DNA of 64,000 bases from Flavobacterium hydrophilum. Lineage in GTDB: Bacteria; Bacteroidota; Bacteroidia; Flavobacteriales; Flavobacteriaceae. The notes below the pieces were generated by a model. The model saw only the letters and a list, made by a program, of their open reading frames with translations. It was not told the origin of the DNA and made no database searches. Below are positions 57,065 to 64,000 of this stretch, piece after piece (the stretch's first letter is position 1; each line of letters begins with the position of its first letter). Made by a program: the position numbers and the translations under genes. Location: the NCBI RefSeq assembly GCF_003202405.1, contig NZ_QJHL01000001.1, forward strand, positions 372,001 through 436,000, in the 5' to 3' direction.

Positions 57065-57096
57065 AAGGAGCTGCTTTTAAGCAGCTCTTTTCTTTT
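57065..57096 (+). terminator. Terminator of the peptidase operon
   Basis: GAGCTGCTT / AAGCAGCTC hairpin followed by a T-rich tract. Confidence 0.75.
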
Positions 57097-57192
57097 AATA
57101 TTATTTTCTCTCGAAACAATTATTAAGGAAAGGTGGGAGACTTTTATCAGGTTTAGAATATCTATGAAGCAAAAAAAATGCGCAAAGTCAGA

Positions 57193-57275
57193 GATATTTG
57201 CGCAGCTTTTCATAAGGAAGACTTCGGAGAACTAAAGACATTTGCCAGTTTTTCATAAAAAGACTTCGGAGAGCT
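57193..57275. repeat. Two direct repeats of about 40 bases at the island edge
   Basis: The unit at 57193-57233 and the unit at 57237-57275 share GA-ATTTG, then CATAA and AGACTTCGGAGA in the same order, with a few differences and a small length change. The second ends two bases before ssrA homology begins. Confidence 0.65.
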
Positions 57276-57277
57276 GG

Positions 57278-57572
57278 GAAAATAACTACGCTTTAGCTGT
57301 ATAATCTGAATTATAGTAAGATTAGCCACGTCCCTATCAGATAGGGAAGCTGGATTCTCCTTGAAAGCCTTGGTTTGTGGCGGTCAGTACAGGGGAACCG
57401 TAAAAATAGACCTAGATTTCCATGAGCTTCGGGTGGATTTCGAAATTAAGAAGATAAGTGTTGAGTGGTTGTTCCTGACCTAGCTCAACAACGAAAATCC
57501 AATCAGGAAATAAACGTGTAGAAAGCTCTTTAATTGCTTGTTTGGACCCGGGTTCGATTCCCGGCGACTCCA
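57278..57572 (+). pseudogene. Diverged 3' copy of the tmRNA gene
   Basis: The 295-base segment aligns with ssrA from inside the tag (reads ENNYALAV then TAA) to the discriminator base. It lacks the 5' tRNA-like half, the start of the tag and the 3' CCA (CTCCACAA where the intact copy has CTCCACCA), so it cannot act as tmRNA alone. Several differences are paired and preserve stems: TCCCTAT-CAG-ATAGGGA (57331-57347) and GGT...ACC instead of GGC...GCC. It is best read as a displaced fragment of a formerly working tmRNA. Confidence 0.9.
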
Positions 57573-57576
57573 CAAA

Positions 57577-57610
57577 AAGGAAGGTATTAAAAACCTTCCT
57601 TTTTTTTTCT
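57577..57610 (+). terminator. Terminator retained after the ssrA copy
   Basis: AAGGAAGGT / ACCTTCCTT hairpin followed by nine T. The stem sequence differs from that of the intact ssrA terminator, while the position is the same. Confidence 0.85.
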
Positions 57611-57824
57611 CAAAAAAACATTTTTATTGAATTAAGCACTAAACATCTTCTTATCGCTACTAAATCAAAACAAAAGCTTATCAAAAATTAAGTAAAAACA
57701 TTATCATTGCCTAATTATCAGGTGTTTCTACTTATTGTATTATAATTCATAATTAATATTTTTGTATCTATTAAATAAATTTACCCATTACGTTTTTCCG
57801 TAAAATATTAAAAAATAATTCTTA

Positions 57825-57832
57825 TATATTTG
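57825..57832 (+). promoter_or_regulatory. -7 promoter element of the hxs operon
   Basis: TATATTTG fits TAnnTTTG, 54 bases before hxsA. A -33 box is not obvious. Confidence 0.55.
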
Positions 57833-57886
57833 CTAATACGCAAAATTTCTAACTGAGTAGATATTTAATAACCAATAAAAACAAAA

Positions 57887-58585
57887 ATGAGTGATTTCAA
57901 AGGTTTAAAAAACTTAGTCAACAAATCGTTATCAATTGCAGTTGCTGCATTGTCCTCAATACAATCTACACAAGCAAATAATATTAGTACTTTAGAAAAT
58001 ATTGATCATGGCTATAATGAGTCTGCAAACACAAATAAGTTAAAGCCAAAATTAGTTTTGAAATTAAACATGTCAAATCCAGAAGCAGGACACATGCTTT
58101 TACTACATAGAAGCCACAGTTCACATAGAAGTCACAGTTCCCATAGAAGCCACTCTTCTCACTACTCTTCTTCCTATAGCTCAGGTTATTCTACTCCGAC
58201 AACCCCGCCTGCAACATATACGCCTACTACAACATCAAGTAGTGGAAATAATACTTCCAGAGTTTCAAATTCTTCCGTATCAACACCAACAAAAAAAGCA
58301 CCGACAACTACAAATGAAATAAATACATTATATGATACAAATTATGAAAAGACTCCATCAATAGTAATGAATCTTGGTGATAGAGTATTATATAAAGGCT
58401 GTCAAGGTGCTGATGTAGAGCAGCTTCAAAAACTTTTAGCAAAACTTGGCTATGATATTATTATTTCTGAATATTTTGGCGATCGCACGGAAAAAGCAGT
58501 TATAAAATTTCAAAATGATAATGAACTTAAGCCTGATGGCCGTGTATCAGGAATAACTCTTTTGAAGATTAAATTAAAATCATGA
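57887..58585 (+). CDS. hxsA: His-Xaa-Ser repeat protein HxsA
   Basis: The 232-residue protein is the likely substrate of the two radical SAM enzymes encoded after it. A probable Sec signal ends near STQA (27-30). From H74 to S94 there are seven consecutive H-x-S triplets (HRS and HSS alternating, last HYS). A Ser/Thr/Pro-rich linker follows (about 95-145). A peptidoglycan-binding-1 domain ends the protein (about 160-232: GCQGADVEQLQKLLAKLGYD, GDRTEKAVIKFQ). C172 in GCQG is the only cysteine. Export to the cell wall is inferred. The gene overlaps hxsD by four bases. Confidence 0.93.
   Translation: MSDFKGLKNLVNKSLSIAVAALSSIQSTQANNISTLENIDHGYNESANTNKLKPKLVLKLNMSNPEAGHMLLLHRSHSSHRSHSSHRSHSSHYSSSYSSGYSTPTTPPATYTPTTTSSSGNNTSRVSNSSVSTPTKKAPTTTNEINTLYDTNYEKTPSIVMNLGDRVLYKGCQGADVEQLQKLLAKLGYDIIISEYFGDRTEKAVIKFQNDNELKPDGRVSGITLLKIKLKS
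58106..58168 (+). repeat. 18-base repeats coding for the H-x-S array
   Basis: Three copies of an 18-base unit (CATAGAAGYCACWSTTCY-like) plus one H-Y-S triplet code for the seven triplets. Third-position differences between the copies show the repeat is not brand new. Confidence 0.8.
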
Positions 58586-58944
58586 AAGACATTATAAAGC
58601 TTAATAACGAATTGCATTTTTCATTGAATGAAGAAATTTATAGTGAGGATGTGGTTTATAAATGTTTTTACTGGTATGGGGCTGATTTTAATATTGATAT
58701 AAATAAAATAGACTCAATGTTTTTGATAAACATTACTTCCAAATTAGATTCAATAAATCACAACGAATTATTAGTAAAAATTAAACAGGATTTAATTGAT
58801 TTCAAACTGCGTGATATCGTAACTAAAGAAACAAAAAATATAAGAGAGCTTTTAATCGCAAAAGCCTTTGCACATTTTGAATCTGATGATAATCCCTTAA
58901 CTGAAATATCTGACCCAATAGGGTTTGACCCAACTAATTTTTGA
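58582..58944 (+). CDS. hxsD: His-Xaa-Ser system protein HxsD
   Basis: The 120-residue soluble protein overlaps the hxsA stop (ATGA). Its size, position and the pattern LNNELHFSLNEEIYSEDVVYKCFYWYGADFNIDI match the HxsD family, always found with HxsB and HxsC. It has no catalytic motif. A role as a substrate-recognition or carrier partner for the radical SAM enzymes is an inference, by analogy with small RRE-type partners in other peptide-modifying systems. Confidence 0.88.
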   Translation: MKDIIKLNNELHFSLNEEIYSEDVVYKCFYWYGADFNIDINKIDSMFLINITSKLDSINHNELLVKIKQDLIDFKLRDIVTKETKNIRELLIAKAFAHFESDDNPLTEISDPIGFDPTNF

Positions 58945-58950
58945 TTAATT

Positions 58951-60444
58951 ATGGTTTCAGTAATACAAAAGAAAAATAGAAAATTCAAAGAAATTGATTA
59001 TTATAAAAATGAAGTAAGCAATTATTTTCTTTTGCCATTTAGATTTCAAAAAATTAATTTCCAAAAAGAAATTTTAGTGAATGAAGTCGGAGATTTTCTA
59101 ATTGTGCCGATTGGAACAGCAGAAAAAATAATACTGAAAAAAATCTCCAAAATTGATGATGAAGAGCTTTACTTTGATCTAATAAGTAATTTCTTTATTT
59201 CAGAAGATCCCATACCCATACTTTTAAATGTGTTAGAAGCCCGTTATAGAACCAAAAAATCATTTCTAGAGCATTTTACCGCACTGCATATTTTTGTTAT
59301 ATCACTTAGATGTGAACACACTTGTCATTATTGCCAGGTTTCTAGAGTAACAGAAAACAAAGATCAATTTGATATGTCTTTATATAATATTGATGAAGGC
59401 ATAAAAATAATGATGCAATCACCTAATCCATATATTACCATGGAATTTCAAGGTGGAGAAGCTCTTCTTGCTTTCAACAATATCGAGTATGCTGTAAAAA
59501 GGGCTAAAGAGGAGGCTATTCTACATCAAAAAAACATCACATTTGTTATATGTACAAATCTTGCCCCCCTTAGTGATGATATGCTTCCTTTTATAAAAGA
59601 ACACAATATCATGATTTCATCTTCTTTAGATGGGCCAGCCTTTATTCATAATCAAAACAGACATCGCCCTCAACGTAACAGCTATGAATTAACTATTCAA
59701 GGATTAGAAAAATGTCGTGAAGCGTTAGGTGAAGATAATATTTCAGCATTACTTACAACTACAAATTTATCACTAGATTATCCTGGTGAAATTGTTGATG
59801 AATATGTTCAACAGGGTTTTAGAAATATCTTTCTACGTCCAATAAGCCCATATGGTTTTGCTACATATAATGAAAAGAAAAATAAATATCAAACAGAAAA
59901 ATTCTTAAACTTTTACAAAACTGCATTTGATAGAATAATAGATTATAACAAAAAAGGATATTACATACGGGAAGATTATGCTACTGTAATTTTAAAAAAA
60001 ATCCTTACACCTTTTCCTGTTGGCTATGTAGACCTCCAATCGCCAGCTGGGATGATCAATAATGTAATAGTATTTAATTATGATGGTAAAATTTATGCCT
60101 CCGATGAAGCTAGAATGTTGGCAGAAATGAATGATTTTACTTTTCAGCTTGGGGTATTAGGTCAAAGCAGTTATAACGATATTTTTTATGGCGAAAAAGC
60201 AATGGATATTGCAGAAAATTGGACAAATGAATCTTTAGCAGGTTGCTCTGAATGTGCATTTCAGGCCTACTGCGGAGCTGACCCTGTCCTAAATTATGCT
60301 ACTCAGGGAAATATGTACGGTTATCGTCCAACAAATGTATTTTGTCAGAAGAACATGGAGATTATTCGTTATCTCTTTAATCTAATGGAAGATGAATCTA
60401 TTGAAAAAATTTTTAGAAGCTGGATAACAGGACATAGCGAATGA
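58951..60444 (+). CDS. hxsB: His-Xaa-Ser system radical SAM maturase HxsB
   Basis: The 497-residue radical SAM enzyme has the cluster motif C121-x3-C125-x2-C128 (RCEHTCHYCQVS) and the SAM-side motif EFQGGEALLAF. A SPASM-like C-terminal region binds further iron-sulfur clusters (GCSECAFQAYCGADP, then a late Cys in NVFCQK). The N-terminal 110 residues are extra. It should modify HxsA by a radical route; the exact bond formed is unknown. It overlaps hxsC by four bases. Confidence 0.94.
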   Translation: MVSVIQKKNRKFKEIDYYKNEVSNYFLLPFRFQKINFQKEILVNEVGDFLIVPIGTAEKIILKKISKIDDEELYFDLISNFFISEDPIPILLNVLEARYRTKKSFLEHFTALHIFVISLRCEHTCHYCQVSRVTENKDQFDMSLYNIDEGIKIMMQSPNPYITMEFQGGEALLAFNNIEYAVKRAKEEAILHQKNITFVICTNLAPLSDDMLPFIKEHNIMISSSLDGPAFIHNQNRHRPQRNSYELTIQGLEKCREALGEDNISALLTTTNLSLDYPGEIVDEYVQQGFRNIFLRPISPYGFATYNEKKNKYQTEKFLNFYKTAFDRIIDYNKKGYYIREDYATVILKKILTPFPVGYVDLQSPAGMINNVIVFNYDGKIYASDEARMLAEMNDFTFQLGVLGQSSYNDIFYGEKAMDIAENWTNESLAGCSECAFQAYCGADPVLNYATQGNMYGYRPTNVFCQKNMEIIRYLFNLMEDESIEKIFRSWITGHSE

Positions 60445-61589
60445 TACTTAAAACTAAAGGAAATACATACGATATTGATGCTCCAATAATTGGTAGAGTT
60501 ACAAGATTTCCTGAAAATATAGGATATGAAATTCTTATTTCTGAAAATATTTTTAGTAAAGATTGGTATAGGTTTAAAGCCGTTCTATCCACTAACAAAA
60601 TTATTTCTTCCTTAGAAATTCCATTAATTCACTCAATTAAAAACTTAGATCATCTAAATGAAGGTGATATCATTATAATCAATACTGATGGTATTGTAAA
60701 CACGATTTACCGTGTCAATTCAAATCACAATTTTCTACTTTTTACAGAACGCTGCAACAGTAATTGCTTAATGTGTTCCCAACCACCAAAAGACAGGGAT
60801 GATACTGAATATTTTTTTAATCAGTACATTCAGGCGATTCCTTTAATTCCTAAAGATTGCTTAGAAATTGGAATAACTGGTGGAGAACCAACTTTACTTG
60901 GAAATAGATTCTTGAAGTTGTTAAATCAATTGAAAGAACAACTTCCTGAAACTGAAATTCATTGTTTAACCAATGGAAGATCTTTCGCATGGGAAAATGT
61001 TGCGCAAAAAGTTGGAGAAATAGATAATAAAAGATTAATGTTAGCTATTCCATTATATGCGGATGTTTATCATATCCATGATTACATAGTTCAGGCAAAA
61101 GATGCATTTAATCAGACAGTTAAGGGTATTTATAATCTTGCTAAATATGGACAAAGGATAGAAATTAGGATTGTTCTGCATAAGCAAACAATTCCTAGAT
61201 TGGCAAAACTGGCAAAATTCATATATAAAAATATGCCTTTTGTTGAACATATCGCATTTATGGGGTTGGAACATGAAGGTTACACTTCCTTCAATATAGA
61301 TAAACTATGGATTGATCCAATTGATTATCAAGAAGAATTAAACGACGCAGTGACATATCTCTCAGATTTTGGAATGAACGTCTCTATATATAATGCTCAA
61401 CTTTGTACATTATCTGAAAACCTCTGGGAATATTCCCGTAAATCAATTTCTGATTGGAAGAATATTTATTTTGATGAATGCAACAAATGTGATTTACTTG
61501 ATCAATGTGGTGGAATGTTTGCTTCAGGAGTGAAAAAATATAGTAATTCTATAAAAGCTGTATCTATTTCAAAGCTTACAAACCTCTAA
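60441..61589 (+). CDS. hxsC: His-Xaa-Ser system radical SAM maturase HxsC
   Basis: The 382-residue radical SAM enzyme has the cluster motif C105-x3-C109-x2-C112 (RCNSNCLMCSQPP) and GITGGEPTLLGN. A shorter C-terminal cysteine pair region (DECNKCDLLDQCGG) suggests one auxiliary cluster. The first 95 residues are specific to the family. It acts together with HxsB on HxsA, presumably at a second step or a second site. It is the last gene of the four-gene operon. Confidence 0.94.
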   Translation: MILKTKGNTYDIDAPIIGRVTRFPENIGYEILISENIFSKDWYRFKAVLSTNKIISSLEIPLIHSIKNLDHLNEGDIIIINTDGIVNTIYRVNSNHNFLLFTERCNSNCLMCSQPPKDRDDTEYFFNQYIQAIPLIPKDCLEIGITGGEPTLLGNRFLKLLNQLKEQLPETEIHCLTNGRSFAWENVAQKVGEIDNKRLMLAIPLYADVYHIHDYIVQAKDAFNQTVKGIYNLAKYGQRIEIRIVLHKQTIPRLAKLAKFIYKNMPFVEHIAFMGLEHEGYTSFNIDKLWIDPIDYQEELNDAVTYLSDFGMNVSIYNAQLCTLSENLWEYSRKSISDWKNIYFDECNKCDLLDQCGGMFASGVKKYSNSIKAVSISKLTNL

Positions 61590-61713
61590 CAAAATCTAAA
61601 ATATCGGATTTTTTCAGGAAATTTATATTAATAAAAGCACAAAGAAATATGTATGAAAGAAATAAAAACTCAGTTTAAGGCTATATTAATTATAGAAAAT
61701 TTTATACCGGATT

Positions 61714-62286
61714 TTATTTCAACAACATCCTTTCAGTAATTGTTTTATTTGAGGCAGTATCAATTCCGGTAACTTCGGCATACTTGACATTTGGTAACCA
61801 AAAAGAGCCTCCTTCAATACGCACAAATATTTTTTCTACCTGTATTTTTTTCTGATTTATATTTACAAAAACATGATATTTTTGATCTATCTTTTTCAAG
61901 GTTAAGGGTAGCTTTTTATAGGATACAAATTGAAGCTCAAAGTCCTCATTATTTATGGCTTTACTTTCTATTCCGTAGGCAAATTTACGTTGTATATAAC
62001 TAAAATCTTTTTTTACTCCTTTCTCCGCATATCGAATCCAGTACGCTTTTATAGGATTGCTTTTGTTTATTTTTCCGTTTTCCTCATAGTTTATAGAATA
62101 AATAGCAGTGTTTATATTCGGGTCCCGCTGAACATAAAATAACATATTATCGATGTTTTTAGGCGTTGGAAAACTTAACGGCGATGGATTTTTGGATTGT
62201 GCCAATAGATTTCCGGAAATTATAGTTACTAAGATCATTATAACGATTAGTGATTTTGTAACATGTTTAAGTGATGATTTATTCAT
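61714..62286 (-). CDS. Exported DUF4833-like protein
   Basis: I use ATG 62286, because upstream codons of the longer frame lie inside the repeat at 62351-62464. The 190-residue protein has a signal peptide (VTKSLIVIMILVTIISGNLLAQ). The body contains NIDNMLFYVQRDPNINTAIYSINYEENGKINKSNPIKAYWIRYAEKG and ends with PNVKYAEVTGIDTASNKTITERM, a pattern I associate with DUF4833. The function is unknown. It is convergent with hxsC and not part of that operon. Confidence 0.72.
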   Translation of the reverse strand: MNKSSLKHVTKSLIVIMILVTIISGNLLAQSKNPSPLSFPTPKNIDNMLFYVQRDPNINTAIYSINYEENGKINKSNPIKAYWIRYAEKGVKKDFSYIQRKFAYGIESKAINNEDFELQFVSYKKLPLTLKKIDQKYHVFVNINQKKIQVEKIFVRIEGGSFWLPNVKYAEVTGIDTASNKTITERMLLK

Positions 62287-62350
62287 AGCGAATCTTAATT
62301 TTTCTTTTTTTGGATTATTGTAAACAAGCAGAATGTTGTCTCTTAGCCCC

Positions 62351-62464
62351 GATTGCTTCGCCAGTTCGCTTCGCTCGTGTGCAGTGTAAATCCTTATTGC
62401 CCGGGGTTCGGGCAATAAGATTACTTCGTCAGTTCGCTATCGCTCGTGTGCAACGAATAGCGGG
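62351..62464. repeat. Dispersed repeat with hairpin
   Basis: Two similar units, GATTGCTTCGCCAGTTCGCT... (62351-62386) and GATTACTTCGTCAGTTCGCT... (62419-62455), flank a perfect hairpin ATTGCCCG-GGGTT-CGGGCAAT (62396-62416). It ends with GCAACGAATAGCGGG (62450-62464), the inverted core of the repeat at 36834-36848. The element is much more GC-rich than its surroundings. Confidence 0.75.
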
Positions 62465-62528
62465 ACCAATCTTTTAAAAACACGCAAATCTTGTGCTCCA
62501 GGAATTAATAATCGAGATCAGCTTCTAA

Positions 62529-62960
62529 CTAATTTGACTGAATTGCGTTTTGTTTTTCGTTTATCCTAAAAACCCAATATTTAATCAGTGGGTAATTAAA
62601 ACCATATGAAACAAACAAATCCGTTATTAGTCTTCCGATTCTGTAATCGATTTGAAACAGTTTTTGAAAAATAAGCGTACCAAATGATTTTAAAGAAATA
62701 CTTCCCAACACAACCAACGCAAATTTAAAAAGCTGACTATTGATGTGGCTGCTGTAATTGGATTGATTTTTAAAAACCCAAAATCTATTGATGCTGAAAT
62801 TGATGATGGCGCCAACAGTACCGGAGATGAGAATGGAGAAGGTGAAATGCAGTTTAAATATTTCTGTTAATAAAATCATTACCCCATAATCTGTAATACC
62901 GCCTAAAAATGCCGCAACTTGTGCTTTTAGAAAAGTCAAAACGGATTTTTTCCTGAACAT
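62529..62960 (-). CDS. GtrA-family membrane protein
   Basis: The 143-residue protein has four membrane helices. It carries the GtrA family pattern LKAQVAAFLGGITDYGVMILLTEIF, then VGAIINFSINRFWVFKN and a matching second half YGFNYPLIKYWVF. GtrA-like proteins are thought to help move lipid-linked sugars across the membrane. It starts 1 base after the CDP-alcohol phosphatidyltransferase stop codon, so both are translated from one message. No glycosyltransferase lies within the window beside them. Confidence 0.88.
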   Translation of the reverse strand: MFRKKSVLTFLKAQVAAFLGGITDYGVMILLTEIFKLHFTFSILISGTVGAIINFSINRFWVFKNQSNYSSHINSQLFKFALVVLGSISLKSFGTLIFQKLFQIDYRIGRLITDLFVSYGFNYPLIKYWVFRINEKQNAIQSN

Positions 62961-62961
62961 A

Positions 62962-63648
62962 TCAATCCTGGTTTTTATCTTTCAAATCACCCAGCTTTAA
63001 AAGCTTAAAGCTGTCTATCGTGTTGATTATAAGTAAAACAATAGTAATTGAGCCAGCCAAATAGGCAATTGATCCCTGATATAAAACTTCTGTAATTAAA
63101 ATGAAAGCAATAATAAATCTAAGTTCTGTTGGACCAACAAAGCCGGAATCTATACTGTATTCATTTGTGATTTTGTAGCGCAACTGGCTGATGATGATAG
63201 ACCAGCCATACAACGCAACAAAAGCAAAGGCTACTATTTGCGTGCCGTTTTCAGCATAGATGTAGTAGCCAAAGCCTATGAGTACAATACCAATCCAGTC
63301 GGCAATAATATCGAGTGCAAAACCATACCAACGGCGTGGAATATTTCTGTAATATGCCAGTCTTCCGTCTAAAGAATCGCCTAACCAGTTTACAGCTAAT
63401 CCAAGAATACCCAAAAGCAAATACCAATTCGCTAAATAAGAACCTAAAACAAAAGCTAAAAAAACGAATCCCGAACCAAGCGTACCAATTAAGGTGAGCA
63501 AGTTTGGCGAAATGAATTTAGGTACTTTTGGAAGCAAAAATACAATCGTTAACTGTTCTGCTCTTTTTAAAATATTAGTCCGCTTGCGGTCTGAAAATGT
63601 TCTTTGTACAATTGCACTATAATCTGCTACTTGTGTTTCTGTTCCCAT
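62962..63648 (-). CDS. CDP-alcohol phosphatidyltransferase family protein
   Basis: The 228-residue membrane protein has the family active site D91-S-L-D94-G95-R-L-A98-Y99 ... G109-x3-D113-x3-D117. The usual A-R of the motif is A-Y here, the only departure. Such enzymes attach an alcohol (glycerol phosphate, inositol phosphate, serine or others) to CDP-diacylglycerol. The substrate is not evident. Position next to GtrA suggests a glycosylated or exported lipid. Confidence 0.88.
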   Translation of the reverse strand: MGTETQVADYSAIVQRTFSDRKRTNILKRAEQLTIVFLLPKVPKFISPNLLTLIGTLGSGFVFLAFVLGSYLANWYLLLGILGLAVNWLGDSLDGRLAYYRNIPRRWYGFALDIIADWIGIVLIGFGYYIYAENGTQIVAFAFVALYGWSIIISQLRYKITNEYSIDSGFVGPTELRFIIAFILITEVLYQGSIAYLAGSITIVLLIINTIDSFKLLKLGDLKDKNQD

Positions 63649-63788
63649 TAATAGCCCAATTCTAGTTTTGTAATTTTTAATTTTATTTTTCTTAGCGTAT
63701 TTTTAAGAAAATCTGTGGTACTTTTTAGCCTACCTGATCTAACCAGATAACTATATGCGATGATAATAAGCATAGATAAATAGGATAA

Positions 63789-64000
63789 TTATTTAACAAT
63801 GCCTGCAAAACGTTGATAAAAAACCGTTGGGCTATTTTCATCTTTAGGAGCGTATTTTCCAGCTATGATTGGAATATAAATAACTCTTCTTCTGCTTTCT
63901 TCGCCACGGATAGATGATTCTGCAACTCTGTGCCACAAACGGCCATCGTGAATGGTTAAATCTCCAGCTTCCGGAGTGATGGAAATCTCCTCTGGATCGG
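63789..64000 (-). CDS. Phytanoyl-CoA dioxygenase-like protein, C-terminal part
   Basis: Only the last 70 codons are inside the window; the start lies beyond the right edge. The text DPEEISITPEAGDLTIHDGRLWHRVAESS includes the second metal-binding His (in LWHRVAESS) and RRRVIYIPI includes the 2-oxoglutarate-binding Arg of the PhyH fold. It is an Fe(II)/2-oxoglutarate-dependent hydroxylase of unknown substrate. The stop is TAA at 63789-63791. Confidence 0.82.
   Translation of the reverse strand, partial: DPEEISITPEAGDLTIHDGRLWHRVAESSIRGEESRRRVIYIPIIAGKYAPKDENSPTVFYQRFAGIVK

Larger units (their letters stand above)
41794..57277. mobile_element. Putative genomic island between two ssrA copies
   Basis: The segment runs from the end of intact ssrA to the diverged ssrA 3' copy at 57278. 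All genes in it are on the plus strand: ECF sigma, FecR, SusC, SusD, ABC ATPase, GldFG permease, M16 and M28 peptidases. tmRNA 3' ends are classic integrase targets. No integrase, relaxase or transposase is visible, so the element either lost it or arose by other recombination. The duplicate and its position are seen directly; mobility is inferred. Confidence 0.6.
56900..57277. other. Intergenic region before the ssrA copy
   Basis: The 378-base stretch contains the operon terminator at 57065-57096. It also has an 8-base inverted repeat TGCGCAAA / TTTGCGCA (57179-57186, 57197-57204) and two direct repeats directly next to the ssrA copy. No gene is seen. Confidence 0.65.

Noticed and set aside
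57278..57572. Second functional tmRNA
   Set aside because: The 5' tRNA-like half and the beginning of the tag are missing, and the acceptor partner strand is absent, so it cannot be charged or translated as tmRNA.
58106..58168. CRISPR-like or minisatellite array
   Set aside because: The short repeats are in frame inside hxsA and code for the H-x-S triplets; there are no spacers and no cas genes in the window.

Overview
The window comes from a low-GC member of the Bacteroidota, almost certainly a Flavobacterium. The evidence is the AT-rich sequence with TAnnTTTG-type -7 boxes, a type IX secretion (T9SS) C-terminal sorting domain, SusC/SusD-like receptors, FecR anti-sigma and ECF sigma pairs, menaquinone and bacillithiol genes, and a tmRNA whose tag reads GENNYALAA. 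Species assignment is not possible from this sequence alone.

Positions 1-41,300 are mostly ordinary chromosome. They hold an NYN-domain protein (cut by the window edge), an alpha-oxoamine synthase (serine/cysteate acyltransferase type), small lipoproteins, a GNAT and an MFS protein, a Roadblock-like protein next to an exported Ppx/GppA-like protein, a NarL-type regulator, purL, a secreted EndA-like nuclease with a T9SS tail, menI-menF, bshB1, tRNA-His, mnmD, ilvE, a MazG-like protein, an ECF sigma operon, an Asp-box protein, a low-complexity lipoprotein, kup, a NOL1/NOP2/Sun RNA methyltransferase, a CPBP protease-menE pair, an ArsC-like protein, a TonB-dependent receptor, fumC, an AlaDH/PNT-fold oxidoreductase and a serine hydrolase.

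Positions 41,397-57,572 look like a genomic island at the tmRNA gene. An intact ssrA (41,397-41,793) is followed by a one-direction gene set: ECF sigma, FecR, SusC with an STN domain, SusD, a GldA-like ATPase, a fused GldF-GldG permease, an M16 protease and an M28 peptidase. A diverged 3' copy of ssrA lies at 57,278-57,572. The copies differ by paired substitutions that keep hairpins intact, so the second was probably part of a working tmRNA in another lineage. No integrase is visible. The gene set reads as a signal-controlled system that takes up and degrades a peptide or peptide-like substrate.

Just beyond the ssrA copy, at 57,887-61,589, is a compact four-gene operon recognised as the His-Xaa-Ser (Hxs) system. 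It has an exported protein with seven consecutive H-x-S triplets and a peptidoglycan-binding domain (hxsA), a small partner (hxsD) and two radical SAM maturases (hxsB, hxsC). Its chemistry and role cannot be read from sequence, and it is the most interesting locus here. The window ends with a DUF4833-like protein, dispersed flavobacterial repeats, a GtrA/CDP-alcohol phosphatidyltransferase pair and the end of a phytanoyl-CoA dioxygenase-like gene.
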